Part shown: in pieces, positions 26,265 through 39,100 of the stretch
How positions within the stretch are numbered: the first letter of the stretch is position 1
Layout: the number at the start of each line of letters is the position of its first letter
Assembly: GCA_014706295.1 (NCBI GenBank)
Contig: JACSVZ010000002.1
Span: 51,548,717 to 51,612,716 of the forward strand
Direction of reading: 5' to 3'
DNA from: Lycocorax pyrrhopterus obiensis
Taxonomy: Eukaryota > Chordata > Aves > Passeriformes > Paradisaeidae
DNA length: 64,000 bases
Notes under the pieces: model-generated
Database searches by the model: none
What the model saw: the letters and a program-made list of their open reading frames with translations, nothing else
What the model was told of the DNA's origin: nothing
Program-made: the position numbers and the translations under genes

Positions 26265-29200
26265 AATTTCAACACTTTCAAGAAAGCTGGTCCTCTGGAG
26301 ATTCTGTAAAGTGTAACATTAATTTAAATTATGAAGATATTGACAGGCAATCCATTGCAAAACATGAGTAGTTCGGACTTCAGATCAGTGATGAAATGTC
26401 TTTAACTGAACATATATTAATAACTATTAAAAATAATGTTAGATGCATATTACTCTGCTGATTTTATGGACTAGAAGTGCAGATGTTTTAATGAACACTA
26501 GAGGGTAATTAATTTATAGCTTGTCTGGAGAAAGATATTGACTAGGATTTCAGATTATCAAAATGCGTGTGATAGTTCACTCTCAAAGACTCGGAGACAT
26601 TCTGATACAAGATTATCATACTCTAAATTATCCATTCTTTCCAGATTGAATTTCTAATCAATTAATTTAATTGGATATTGTTGTATTTTTTTAAGCTGCA
26701 AAATTTTTGTACAATCATCTGATGTCAGCTGAAAAGTCACACTTAAAGTCAAAAAACCCCCAAAAAATAACCGACAATTCTACCTTCTATGTGCCATTCA
26801 AATCACTTACATTCATGCATGGCTTAATTTGCTGCCATTTTTAATGAACAGATTTTGTGTATTCTAAAATTCAATGCTCAGTACCAATTAGATAAATTAG
26901 TATCTGTATCTCTGATTTGAACAGAATGTAACCTTTGGAACTCTAAATCCTTAAAAATTAATTTCTGGAGGACTCATCCTCTCTAGAAATAAACTTGATA
27001 ACTAAAAAAAAAAGTAGTAATTGTTTAGGAGGATTACGCCTAAGTCAATAAACTCTTAAATAACCTTGAGTAAGGTTGGTGATGTTTGCTTATTATTGTG
27101 TTCCTAGAAGTCAATGTCTGTTATTTTCATGTTATCTTTTTTCCCATTCTCACTAAGTCTATGAGAGTAAGGTCCCTTATTATTTCAACCATTAAATTAT
27201 TCAAGTCACAGGAATTACACTAGCTGAGGAGTTGTTATTCCCAGAAAATCAGGCTTTAGGTATGAAGTCCATTTAGCAGCCTGGTTGATTATGTGTATTA
27301 AATTCAATTTAAACAAATCCAGAACAATACAAAGCTTGTATTTGAAAAGGAATTCTGCAGCTGAATCAGGTTCCTTCTTTGAAAGTATTTGTAGTGCCTT
27401 TCTGCCAGTCAGATTTCATAAATGCTGTTTAGAAATCTAAGGGATATTTTACTGTATAGAATGTGGCTGGATTATTTTAATATGGTTTATGAAAATATTA
27501 CTGTTGCTAAAAAGAAATTAGAGATCCATCTCTGAAAAATTTTGCTGTCATCAGTTGTGTTATAAATACTGTTTTATGCACACCACTCTTCTTATTATTA
27601 AAGGCATAGATAACAGTCAGTCAGATTTACATTTGAGGCTAATTCTTACAAAGTAGTCAAAAAACAGGCAAGGTGCAACAAAAACTGCAGGGAACTAGGG
27701 AACTAAACCAAGTCCAAGGCTATCTGTCTTCTCCCACAGCCTCTGGACCGTTTCAGAGGAGCTGAACATTTTACGGAAGGAAGTTCTGATTCTTGCCCTT
27801 ACGGTCTTCACATCCCTTCTATCATAAAACATCCCTCAAAATGCATTCACATCTTTCAGCTCTTGATGGATCCACCTCAGATATTAGTATGGACTTGCCT
27901 GCCAGAATATACAGAAAGACGTCTGGTTTTTCCCTCTTGCTCTTCTGCCAAAATCAAAGGATAAGAATCTCCTGGAATATCACAGAAGTATTTTCATTTG
28001 AATTAGTTGAAATGTCTGCCTGGGGCAGAAGGAAGATGGAAGGCAAGAAAAGAAAAACTTTTTAGGCATTAAACACCAGTGCTGAAAAATAACTACATTC
28101 CTCATTAAAACTGACACCAGAACAATTTTCCTTTGATATACATAAAGTTTGCGTGCTATTAGAAGCATTTACATTTTTATATTCTGACTTACTATGAGAT
28201 CCTTCATAGCTTTATGTTAATTTCTTTCTGTAATCAGAGTTATTAAAGCAAAGCATGGAATACACTGATTTATAAGTACAAATAACAGGCTATACTAGCA
28301 AATATTATTTTTCTTCTTGGAAAACAGAGTACTGTCTTAAATGTATGTATAACAATACACTGTCAATCATACCACCAAAATTGCACCAAAAAGTCTCTGA
28401 GAAATTCTCAGCACTGTGCTTATCTTTATGGCTCCATGTAAAGGAGACAACACATTCTTTTCACTCCTACAACCAGATTTGAAATATTTGTTGGGGTTTC
28501 TCAAAATTATGATACAATTTTATTTATAGTTCAGTTGAAAATTCAGTTTCATTTTTTTTGTTTACATTTATCTCATTTTATTCAGTTACTTGTACACTTT
28601 TCATGTAGCTGCTTACTTGAAAACATGCCATCTTACAATGTTTTGGGGGGTGCATTCCTACAACAACATGATACAGGGTATATGATACAGAGAATCTTGA
28701 GCAATCACAAAGGGACAATGCATGTGCACCCTCATCAGTAAAAAAAAAATGGACAAATAGACCCTGATATAGAGTTTGAGGAATATGTGCAGGGACATGA
28801 CTGATCTAGAAAGAGTGACCTCACTCCACTGAATTTTGAATCTGAGTCATATCTGAAATTTCAGCACTTACTTCCGTCTCAAGATCTTTCTAGTTTGGTT
28901 CCATCTTCCTTTTTTTAGACTTGGTCAGAAGAGTTAAAGGGAACTTTTAGGTCATAACTTTGAGGACAGAATTCTCACTCATTAGACTGTTTCTTGATGT
29001 GTCTGGTTTTGTGATAGGCCCACAATCTGAGTGTCTCTGTTTCAGAATGTCAGAATTTATTTCCCTTATCCTCACTGTCTGCAACTACATTTTTCAGGAC
29101 TCAACAGCTGTATAAATAAGAAAAATACTTTCTAGCGAAATATTTAGGTAATATTTTCTATTCAAAAGTCTGTCTTCACCTAGTGTAGGGTTATATCTTG

Positions 29201-30189
29201 ATTCACAAGACAAGGTTACTTACAATGAGACATGTAGTATAGTGAATCCTCTACTGTATTTCTAAGTTAATATCCAAGATCTATTATTTCCAAGGTTCTA
29301 GCAGAAAAGCTCCCTCTCTAGGCAACTTCAAGCACAATGATTCCAGTCTTTCACTTGACTTTTCACAACATTCTTCCAGACAAACCAAATGCTGACTCTT
29401 CTAAGAGGAAAATATGGTCATAATAAAAACTAAAGGCCTTTACTATCTACTGCTTATGTTCCAGAGGAATATACTTAGAAGTAGCAAATTAATTTTCTTT
29501 CTGCAAAATAATTTCTCCCATGAGCTCAATAAAACCTATATAAATGGTCAACATAAGTAAAATCAGTCCATTATGCCTTTACTTCAGAACAATTCCTTGA
29601 TATTATAATACATTTTGCTTTGTGAAGTGATATCACTGCCTTGCACTTTTAAGAAAGGGAGCTTTTTCACTCTTTACAAAAATTCCTCAAGATATACACA
29701 TATGGCATCACAACATGATAAAAAACTCCACAGTCTGAGTTACCACATTTCAGATTTAATATAAAACCAAAAGCAACTTCCTTTCCCAGTGAGGAAAAAT
29801 GAAATCAACTCCTATCTCTGAACACTCTTCACAATGGACATAGCAGCTTTGCTGATATTTCATGAAAGGTAAATCTTCAGCACCAGAAGAGGAGTGATTT
29901 TCAAGTTCAGAATATAAACGTTGTCTATGTTGGCAAGAATTCTGAACTAACTGTTCTCTATATATATAAGAAAAGATGTCAGTGAAGACTGGGAGGGGCA
30001 TTTCTATGAGACTGGCCTTAATGATGTAGCAAGTTGTTAAATTAAGAATTCAGAGAATCCCTAAAATCCAAATGAATTTTCTCTTCTGATTTGAAGCAAC
30101 AGTAAGGACCAGGTCAGAACTGGTCAGGAAAGATTATATTACGTCCTTCTGCCTGAAACCAACAACCATCTTCCTCTAGCCTCTCTAAG
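26265..30189. other. Intron stretch without recognised elements
   Basis: AT-rich with many TAATTA-type cores (26400-26900). The open frames at 27793-28065 and 29756-30001 have no family motif. Confidence 0.4.
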
Positions 30190-30315
30190 GCCATGTTATC
30201 TGCTGCTGTATAGCCTTCCTAGAGGGCAGATTTAGATTTGATGCAAGGAACTCTAGCAAGGCAAGATAACCTCCAGCAGTCCCTTACAAACTCAACCATT
30301 CTGTGATTCTGTAAA
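30190..30315 (+). mobile_element. Short CR1-like 3' fragment
   Basis: The stretch ends in CTCAACCATTCTGTGATTCTGT, with CTCCAGCAGTCCC and a preceding GGGCAGATTTAGATTTGATGC. These match the end of a diverged CR1. The 5' limit is uncertain and could reach about 30100. Confidence 0.65.
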
Positions 30316-31469
30316 TCAGATTCTAACAAATACATTAAAATTATAAGTAAAAGGATATAAGGTTTAATTTGTCTGTGCACAGAAAACATAAGAATTATTA
30401 TTAAAAAAATCCCAAAACCACAGGTTTGAGTGTTGTGTTTTCTGTTTTGGGGGTTTCTTTAAGAAGTGAGAGAGGAGCTGAGGAGCAAAAGGAGCCATAC
30501 CAGAAGACCGCTACATATACGTGGTGAATTTGCCAATCACGTAGAAAAGACAAAAACATACAGTGTTAGGAAAACAAACAAGACTGCATAGTTAGATCCC
30601 AGAGTGGCAACAAAACAATTTACATTCTAATAAAAGCTGAGGAAGATGCTCAACAGAGGTTAACAAGGCTAGACAGTTTCAGCCGGCAGGGTAAGCTGAA
30701 AATGAGAAGGTCTCTGATTGCTGATCATTGCTGATTTCCAATAACCCTTGAAACACCACGGAAATTCCAAAAGACTGAAAGAAACTGTGGAGTGCAAATA
30801 CTGAAAATGATGACCTGCACATTTACAAGCCACTCCAACTAACATTGCTGCTAGGCAAAATAATAGAACCTGATTGATAAAAATTTAAATGCTGTAAATG
30901 CAATTACTAAAAATCAACATAGTTTTAAAAAAATCTATCTTGTTGAAGTATCCTGATATTCTGATGGCTTTTTTTCTTTCTGAGAATACAAAATTGGATC
31001 ACAAGAAATTTGCAGATATATGCATTTATGTCTATTTCTGCATACATTGAAATAATATGCATTTTGAATTCTGAAGGCACTTGACTGGCAGTCTACGCTA
31101 TTTTAACCAAGATTCAAAATTATTATAAATGTGACACTCTAAATATCTCAAAATGTAATCATAACAAAGGAAATGAGTGGTTTCTAGTGAGAACCAGTGG
31201 AAGTCTGATTTTCAGACCTTCACTGTTTAACATCTTTACTGTTTGAACTCCAGAAAAATGCATAGTCTGTGAAGCTGAAGATGACTAGAAGTTTACGTGT
31301 CAAAAGCTTGGGACGACTAAGTCAGCTGATAAAAGAAAACACTAGGCATTTCAATGTGACCATGTCTGAAGTCATGAACTTAGGGTAAAGAACACAGCTC
31401 CAGGCCAGGACATTCAGTGCCAGGAGGAAATGTGTCAAAACCCTGACAGGTATGTGACTCGAGAAAGGA

Positions 31470-33186
31470 AGACAAAAAAAACCTGTTCCCCTCTGATAAA
31501 TGAGACAAGGTATCTGATGACAACTGACATAGAGGAGTCTGATGAACTCAGCAACATGTTTCCTCAAGTTTTCCCTGCCAACTGAATTTCCCACATCTCT
31601 CAAGCCCCTGAATATCAAGGCAGAGACTGGGGAATGAAGTCCCACCCATTGGAGGAGCAAATCAGGTTCAAGACCATCTGAGGAACCTGAACATAGACAA
31701 GTCTGTGGAACCTGACAAGATGCATCCCAGGGCCCTGAGGGAACTGGAAGATATAAGCTGCTCTCTATCACTTCTGAAAAGTCATGACAGTCAAGCAAAA
31801 TCCCCAGTGTCTGGAAAAGGGGAAACATTGCACTCATTCATAAAACGTGTAAAAATGGATACCCTGAGAACCGCCAACCAATCAGCCTCACCTTTGTGCC
31901 TAGGAAGTTTATGAAACAGTTTCTCCTAGAAGATATGCCAAAGAACATGAATGACAAGGAGGTATATTAGAGAAAGTAAACATGGCTTCATGAAGGGCAA
32001 ATAATACCTGACAAGTCTGGTGGCCTTCTACAAAGGAGTGACTGTATTGGTGGATGAGGGAAGAGCTACTGATGTAACCTACCTGGTCAATGACACAGTC
32101 CTACACAACACCCTTGTCTCTAAATTGGAGAAATATGGGTTCGATGCATGAATTGTTAGATGGATAATAATTGATGGGACAGCCATGCCCAAAGAGTCAA
32201 TGGCTCAAAGTCCAAATGGAGACCCAAATGGAGATGAGTGTTGTCCCTCAGGGGTATTGGGACAAGTACAGTAGAATGTCTTTATTAATGACCTAGACAG
32301 TGGGGTTGAGTGCACCCTTAGCAAGTTTATGGAACAAAACCAAGATGGGTGGTGCTGTTGATACGACTGAGGGAAGGGACACCATCCAGAGAGATGCGGA
32401 CAGGCTTGAGAAGTGGTCCCATGTGAACCTCATCAAGTTCAACAAATCCAAGTGTAAGGTCCAGCACCTGGGTTGGGGCAATCCCCAGCAGTAATACTGG
32501 GGGATGAATGGATTGAGAGCAAAGAAGGGCTTGGGGATATTGGCAGATGAAAACTTATGTAAGAGCCAGCAATGTGCACTTGCAGCCCAGAAAGCCAGTA
32601 AGATCCTGGCATGCATAAAAAGCAGCATGGCAAGCAGGTCATGGGAGATCACACTGCCCCTCTACTTTGCTCTCCTTAAACCCCATATGGAGCACTGAGT
32701 CCAGCTCTGGAGCCCTCAGCAGAAGAAAGACATCGACATGTTGGAGTGGGTCGACCTGAGGGCCATGGAAATGGTCAGAGGGCTTCTCCCTTTCAAAAAG
32801 AAAAGCTGAGAGGGGTGGGGTGGTTTATCTTGGGAAAAAGAAGGCCCCAGGCAGACCTTATAGCAGCCTTTCCATACTTAAAGGGAGCCGACAAGAAAGA
32901 GAAAGAATGACTTTTTACCAAGGCATGTACTGAAAGTGTGAGAGGAACATTTTTAAATTAAAGATGGTAAATTTAGATTACACAAAAAGAAGGAATTCTG
33001 GAATAGACTGCCCAGAGAAGCTGCAAATGTCCCATCCCTGGAAGTGTTAAGGGTCAAGTTGGACAGGGCATTGAGGAATCTGGTTTGGTGAAAGGTGTCC
33101 CAGCCTGTGGTGGTGGGCTTGGACTAGATGATCTTTAAAGGTCCCTTCCAGCCCAAACTATTCCCTGGTTCATTGATTCTATGATG
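31470..33186 (+). mobile_element. Long CR1 LINE copy with decayed reverse transcriptase
   Basis: This is the longest CR1 in the window. Remnants of ORF2 appear in order in shifting frames: KMHPRALRELE (31720-31755), QPISLTFVP (about 31875), [11 protein letters not shown] with [11 protein letters not shown] (about 32010-32090), GAVDTTEGRDTIQ and FNKSKCKVQHLG (32350-32475), CALAAQKASKILACIKSSMASR (32575-32640). The 3' UTR ends GGTCCCTTCCAGCCC...GATTCTATGATG. Many stops and frameshifts break it, and the expected FADD catalytic box is replaced by frameshifted sequence near 32325. It is dead and antisense to CNTNAP2. The 5' part is missing; bases 31300-31470 may also belong. Confidence 0.93.
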
Positions 33187-36100
33187 TATAAAGCAGAAGA
33201 AATAGTAATACAATCTACCATATCACCGTAGCTGGGTTGGATCCTTTTTGGCCTTATAAGCTATGAATATGTAGATTTGGGACCATAATTTACTCACAGA
33301 ATTCCTCTGACACAATTTTTTTTCCATATGTATAAAACATATGCACTGTACTGACCTAAAGTCTAAAATGGCATTTTATGAATAATTATACACAGAGTGA
33401 ATAAAAGCATTCCTTATAATGATATTCTAATAATTGTGTTTTGAAAAAATGAATCCTAATAATTCATAATATCTGATTATCTAATTTAACAGGCCAGGAT
33501 TATGGCACAGCAATTAAGCAGTGAAGGAATTTCAATTGAGTTATTACCTGTGTACCTAGCTTTCACAAACGGATGAATTAATCAGGAATCAATGAAGACA
33601 ATCTCCCTCAGTTTCAGGCTCAGCAAATTACTCAATATGGTGATGAATCAATGAGAACCCAACAGAAGTCAGTGGAGTCAGTTTATTGCTGGAGGAAAGG
33701 GTAGGGAGAGGGCAGAGAGTAGGGAGTAAGATTATTAATAAAATCAGAAAGGAGGCATGTGAAAAACGGCAAACAAATTAGGAGCAGAAGGAAATGGGTG
33801 TGTGATCTGCTGGTGTATATTTTTTGGAAGAAGGTTGGAATTGTAATGGATACCTTCTCTTATCTTGAGGGAATTCTGCTATCATTTCTAACAGCTTGGC
33901 TGTACCAGGGAAGAAGCAGGTAGGACATTCATCATACAACTGACAGTATGCCCACTAGCATAATTTTTTGGATGTAAAACCAAAGGAAAGAACATTAGAG
34001 AGTACAGCTTGCTGCAGCTTGGGAGCAAGTAGCCAGCAGAGCCTGCCCTGAACAGGATATGCTTTGGACTGTTTCCCACAGAAGCTCCCTCTTTTCCTAA
34101 TGCAGTGCTAATGCTGTGGACTGGGCAGGCTACTCCCTGTGACTCCATTCCTCAGCAGAAGAAAAAATAGGTTACTGCTATTGTGTGGGAGACAACCTCA
34201 ACCTCTCTTCAGCACATCCCTCTCCCTTTCTTTCCCATAGCCCAGAACAATGGTGGGATGCCACTAGTTTTAATCTTTGATTATGTTTTAAAAATAATTT
34301 ATTTTCCTTTTTTTTTCTTTTTTCCTCTTTTTTTTGTAAGATATTTGAATTTTTATCTGTATCTAGGGAAAAAAATATGTACAAGCCCTTCCTGTGCTTC
34401 ACTGACGACCTGGGCAGAGTCTAATGATTTTTGGAAGGCATCTGTGCTTGAAATCTGGGTCAACAGGGTGTAAATTTAAGTTTTTTGTTTTCCTGTCTGT
34501 TGGTTTGCTATTCTAGGGGATTTTTTTTTTTTGCTTTTCCCCAATCACAGTATTCCTTCTATTACCATAAACTGAGTAAGAGCACATCCAATTTAATTGC
34601 ATTTCAAACTGTGTTTCAAGAACTTTACACCAATGATACCTAAAACCAGTAGATAAGATATGAAAAACTAAAATATATTGAGGTTGCCTTTCCTGCTGTG
34701 TTGTATCCCATTGCATTAGGCCCATATACTTTTAAGCTTCCATTTGTTATGACAGTAATTCTTCTTTTTCTTCTCTGGCAATACTTCCATCACAGACTTT
34801 CTGCTACCCCTTACAGAAATGGACGCTTGCAGTCTCCTCAGCTCATCTGCTTATCTTCCATATCACCTCGCTATAAATTCATTGAGTTCACAATAAATAT
34901 CAGTTTAAGTACACAAGATGATTATGCAATCAATAAAAGACATTTTTATCAATATTTAGGTGATTAAAAAAACCCAGACAGTGGCACCCCTCTAGATTTG
35001 ACACCAAAAAAAAAAAAATGCTTAAATTCCTACATTGCAGAAAGAGAAAGTAGAAATGTAGCATGTTATAGCTGACTCCCCTGGGCAAAGGTTACAAAAA
35101 ACTAAATGATACGGCAGAGTTACGAAATCAAACAGAACATTTATGTTATATTTAGACAGTCACTGAATTTCTGCAAGAAAATATTACTTTCCCTTTAACC
35201 TGGGACTTAAATAGTCTAGAGACATATAATAAGTGTTCATTCTAAAACATCACATTTGTTTGTGGGATGGAAAATCCTTTGGCTAGAACAGTTCAAATGC
35301 TTTCTGGCTTCTAGACAGTATTTTTAGCTGCTTATTTTATTTACACATTGAAAGTTGTAACCCAACTTGAGCTTTTACCAATACAAATGCAGAACTGGCA
35401 ACAAAGTTCCTAGCTATGCTGAGTCGATTTTAGTCACTGATTTATTTAAAACATATTTTTGGAGTGCATACACAGCTTAAAACAAAATATTTGATAAATA
35501 TTTCAAACGGTGATAAATATTAACATCAAATGATGAACTATAAGTGAAAAAAAGTTTGCCAGTCCCTCAATGGACTTAGCATGACCGCTTGCTTAAGTTA
35601 AATGCCTGAATGAACCATCTGTCCACCAGGAGATTGTAAAGCCAAAAAATCTCTAGACTTTTTTAGGCAGAGGAAAGAGGTAAATGTGAATGTCAATATC
35701 CTTTTCTGCTCTGAATTATCTGCTGTTCAACCTTAAAGACCCAATCAGAAAAGGCTGGCTACTACTACAGTGAATGAATACTGAGACAATTTCTGAGATA
35801 GGAAAGGTCTCAGCTTTGTAAAGCTGTTTTAAAGTTGCAGAGCTATCAAAACCAAGTGCTCAAGTTCTTTGTAAATGTTAAGCATAAGACTTGGGTATAA
35901 GACTATGATATCTTCAAAGTTGGAACTGCAAGTGCCTCAAAAGAATTGATTACTGATTACTGCAATTTTCTACATCATCAAATTTAGAGATTTAACACGT
36001 TCTGCAATTAGCTGGTGGTCTCGCATTTTCCAATGCAATGCCAATGAAGTAGCTGAATAAATGAAGTGTGATACAGATAAAATCAATGGTAGTTCAAAGG

Positions 36101-39100
36101 CTGAAGTCTGAAGAACCTTTTAATCATTTCTAGCATCTCATACCAATGGACTGAATCATGAACTTCTCAGTGACAAAAAACATAACTACACTGTTCCTAA
36201 AATCTGTGGCACAACTTCCATTTCCTTCAGTGGGAGAAGGCTCAAACATATGGACTGCTCTCTTTATCCCACAGGTCTTCCTGATCTTTTAAAGAAGGAT
36301 TTCATCTCTATGTGGATTTTGGAAATAATGTTATAATTTTAAATTAATTGTTTAAAATTTTTAAGACTAACAAATTTGCAAAGTCACTCATCAGTTCATC
36401 TGATGAAGAAGACTCATGTTTCTTCTCTAACATTTCCTAATTGAAGTGACTGAAACATTTCCAAGTCCATGTGCTTTTGTAAGACGAGCATGACAGCTAT
36501 TCAGGACATAGACATGGGCAGGGGAACACCTCAAAATTTAGCCAGTTATCTTATATTTGACCTATGAGTCAGATCACTCAGAGGGAGATCAGCTTCTGCA
36601 AATCTAGAAAAAGAAAGTGCAGAAACTCCCCCATGGTTTGTACATAGTTTGTTATTGTCCCAAACACTAAAAGTATTACAGTCTTAAAAACTCTTAAATA
36701 TTGTGATAAATACTAAACAGTAAACATGAGATCTGACAATTTTAAAGACTTAGAGATTAAAGTTAAAATTCCTAAAGAACTTCTATAGGAAGATCTACTG
36801 TCTGTCACAGATCCATTGTAATGTGAGTTATTCAAGAAGAGGTGATGTGTAATGCATTATATATAAATAGCTTCCTATCACAACTGCGGGAACTGAAATA
36901 GTCTCTCATGTTAAAAGTACCTGAGTAAAAAAAAAAAAAGACAGGAAATAAAAAAAATATTTCTCATGTCCTTGCAAAAGAAACAGCCAATGTTCAGAAA
37001 CAAGTTTTCAATTCATAGTCTTTAACTTCACCTTCAAACTTTCTTTCAGACTGGACTACTTACTGAAGCACTATTTATGTCTTATTTCATATTACTGCAT
37101 CAGAACTGAAAAAAAAAAAAAAGACAAAACAAAACTAAACACACAAGCCAAGCAAAAACAGCCCAAGCAAAAGCCAGTTTTTAAAACAGTAGTTCAATGA
37201 CATTTACAATTGATTAAATGCCCACTGACACCAAACTTTGAATCAGACTTGCTGTATCTAGATGAATCAGGTTTTGTGCAATGTTGCATACACAAAAGTT
37301 AAAGAATCTTTGAAACTTTCGATTTTCAGCACTGACGCGGGCTCTAGCTGCTGTCACCAATTTTGAAATCACAGCAGACTTTTTGATACATTTCATTCAT
37401 TCACATGTAAGTTAACATGTTGCTCAAGAAAAAGCCAATTTATTTGAAGAGTCATGATGAGTAACTCAATGCAATGTTATTAAATAATACCAGTAACTCA
37501 GTGCAATGTTGTTAAAACTGTCACTTGTCTGTTGAACATTAATTTTATTATATAGTGATGAATAGCACCTTGAATAATAATACAATTATACAATGATGGA
37601 TGTAAATTTTGTTCTGATTTATAGATGAAGTGTCCGAAAAGAACAGAAGAGAAAGCATATGTTTAATGTTATGAAATTCCACGGTCTTAAAAGAAACTTA
37701 GGGTTCAAATTAAAAGTTTACTATATTTTTAAATGCTTTGACCCTGAGGATAAGAAAAATGATTGAATGTTAAATGTACATGAAAATGTTTTGGTATACT
37801 TGAAACTAAATTCTGTGGGGCCTCTGAGTTAACCTCAAGACAACAGGACCTAAACTAAGAAATGTTAATCAGTTATAACAGAAAAAAAAAAAATTGAATT
37901 GATCAGATTTCCAAAAGTACCATTATGTCTGAGACATTATCTGGAAAAGAACTATTCCCCAAGTGTGAACCTAACAGAATATATGGCACATCATCCACCC
38001 AACATTCAAGCACCATGATCTGGAAGGTAATTCTACATAGTCCAGAACTCTTAAAAAGGACTTTCTTGTACAATGCCTCGCTATTTCAAAATGGACATTA
38101 CTCTTTTTTAATACTTTCCCCCAGGAAAATCTGGGTGCCATGCAGTCAAAGCTAAAAGATGCATATTTTTCTTTTACATATCTTAATGATTTACTATACA
38201 TGCCCCCTATTTGATTTTGGCACCAAGTCTTGTAAAACGGGTTCAAACTTCAACTTGAGCAGTGGTATGGGACCTACTGAAAAAGCTTGACAAGTATCAG
38301 AACTTATATATATATATAGAAGTTTTAATAGTTCTGTACCGATCAGGTTTGCATTGCATAAAAACAGACACAATCAGAAAAACCCAAAAAAACCTAGCTG
38401 TGAAAGACAATTACTTTTAAAGTGAATTCCTTTCACAGAGAAGTAGATGATTCTATATTGAATACCTTTAACATTCTTATTAAGTAACAAGGTTGCTGGT
38501 TTGTGTGTTTGGGTTTTTTATAGGAATACAAATGAAAGTTAGTCTACCCATATTCATATTCTTATCATTCCATCTTAGCCATGTAAAAGACTGTAAAGAC
38601 TAAATTTGTATTTTCCGTGTTACTTTTTATCTTGTGATGACCTCTCCTGGTTGAGCTGTTCATTAGCCTTGATTCCAGAAGAGTGTTTTCATCCCTCCAC
38701 GCTTAGTAAAAATAAATTGCAGGAATATTAAGAATTTATTGCCAGGGTTTGAAAACATGACCATGAATAGAATTGACAGTAAGATCTGAGCATCAGTGTG
38801 TGTGATATTCTATCACAGTGTATGTTTATTATACTACAGGATGGGCTTTCAACACCCACTTCATCTTGAGATAAAACTGAATGAGATTAAAAGCTTTCAA
38901 CACGACCACTTCTGAATCAGTATTACTGAGTTTCCATTTTAATGACAGAGATAGATTTACTGGCTTTGCAAAGTAAACAAACATTTGGGATGCAGTATAT
39001 TCACATAAGCAATGTCCAATTCTCTTCTTCCTGAAAACAGTATCTTTTTCTATGCCAGCACAAGCAGACTGTAAGAAAATACTGAATAGCAAGCTCATAT

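Noticed and set aside
31322..31837. Minus-strand frame of 171 codons
   Set aside because: It is mostly antisense to the CR1 copy, with no family motifs.
32293..32652. Minus-strand frame of 119 codons
   Set aside because: Antisense shadow of the CR1 reverse-transcriptase remnant.
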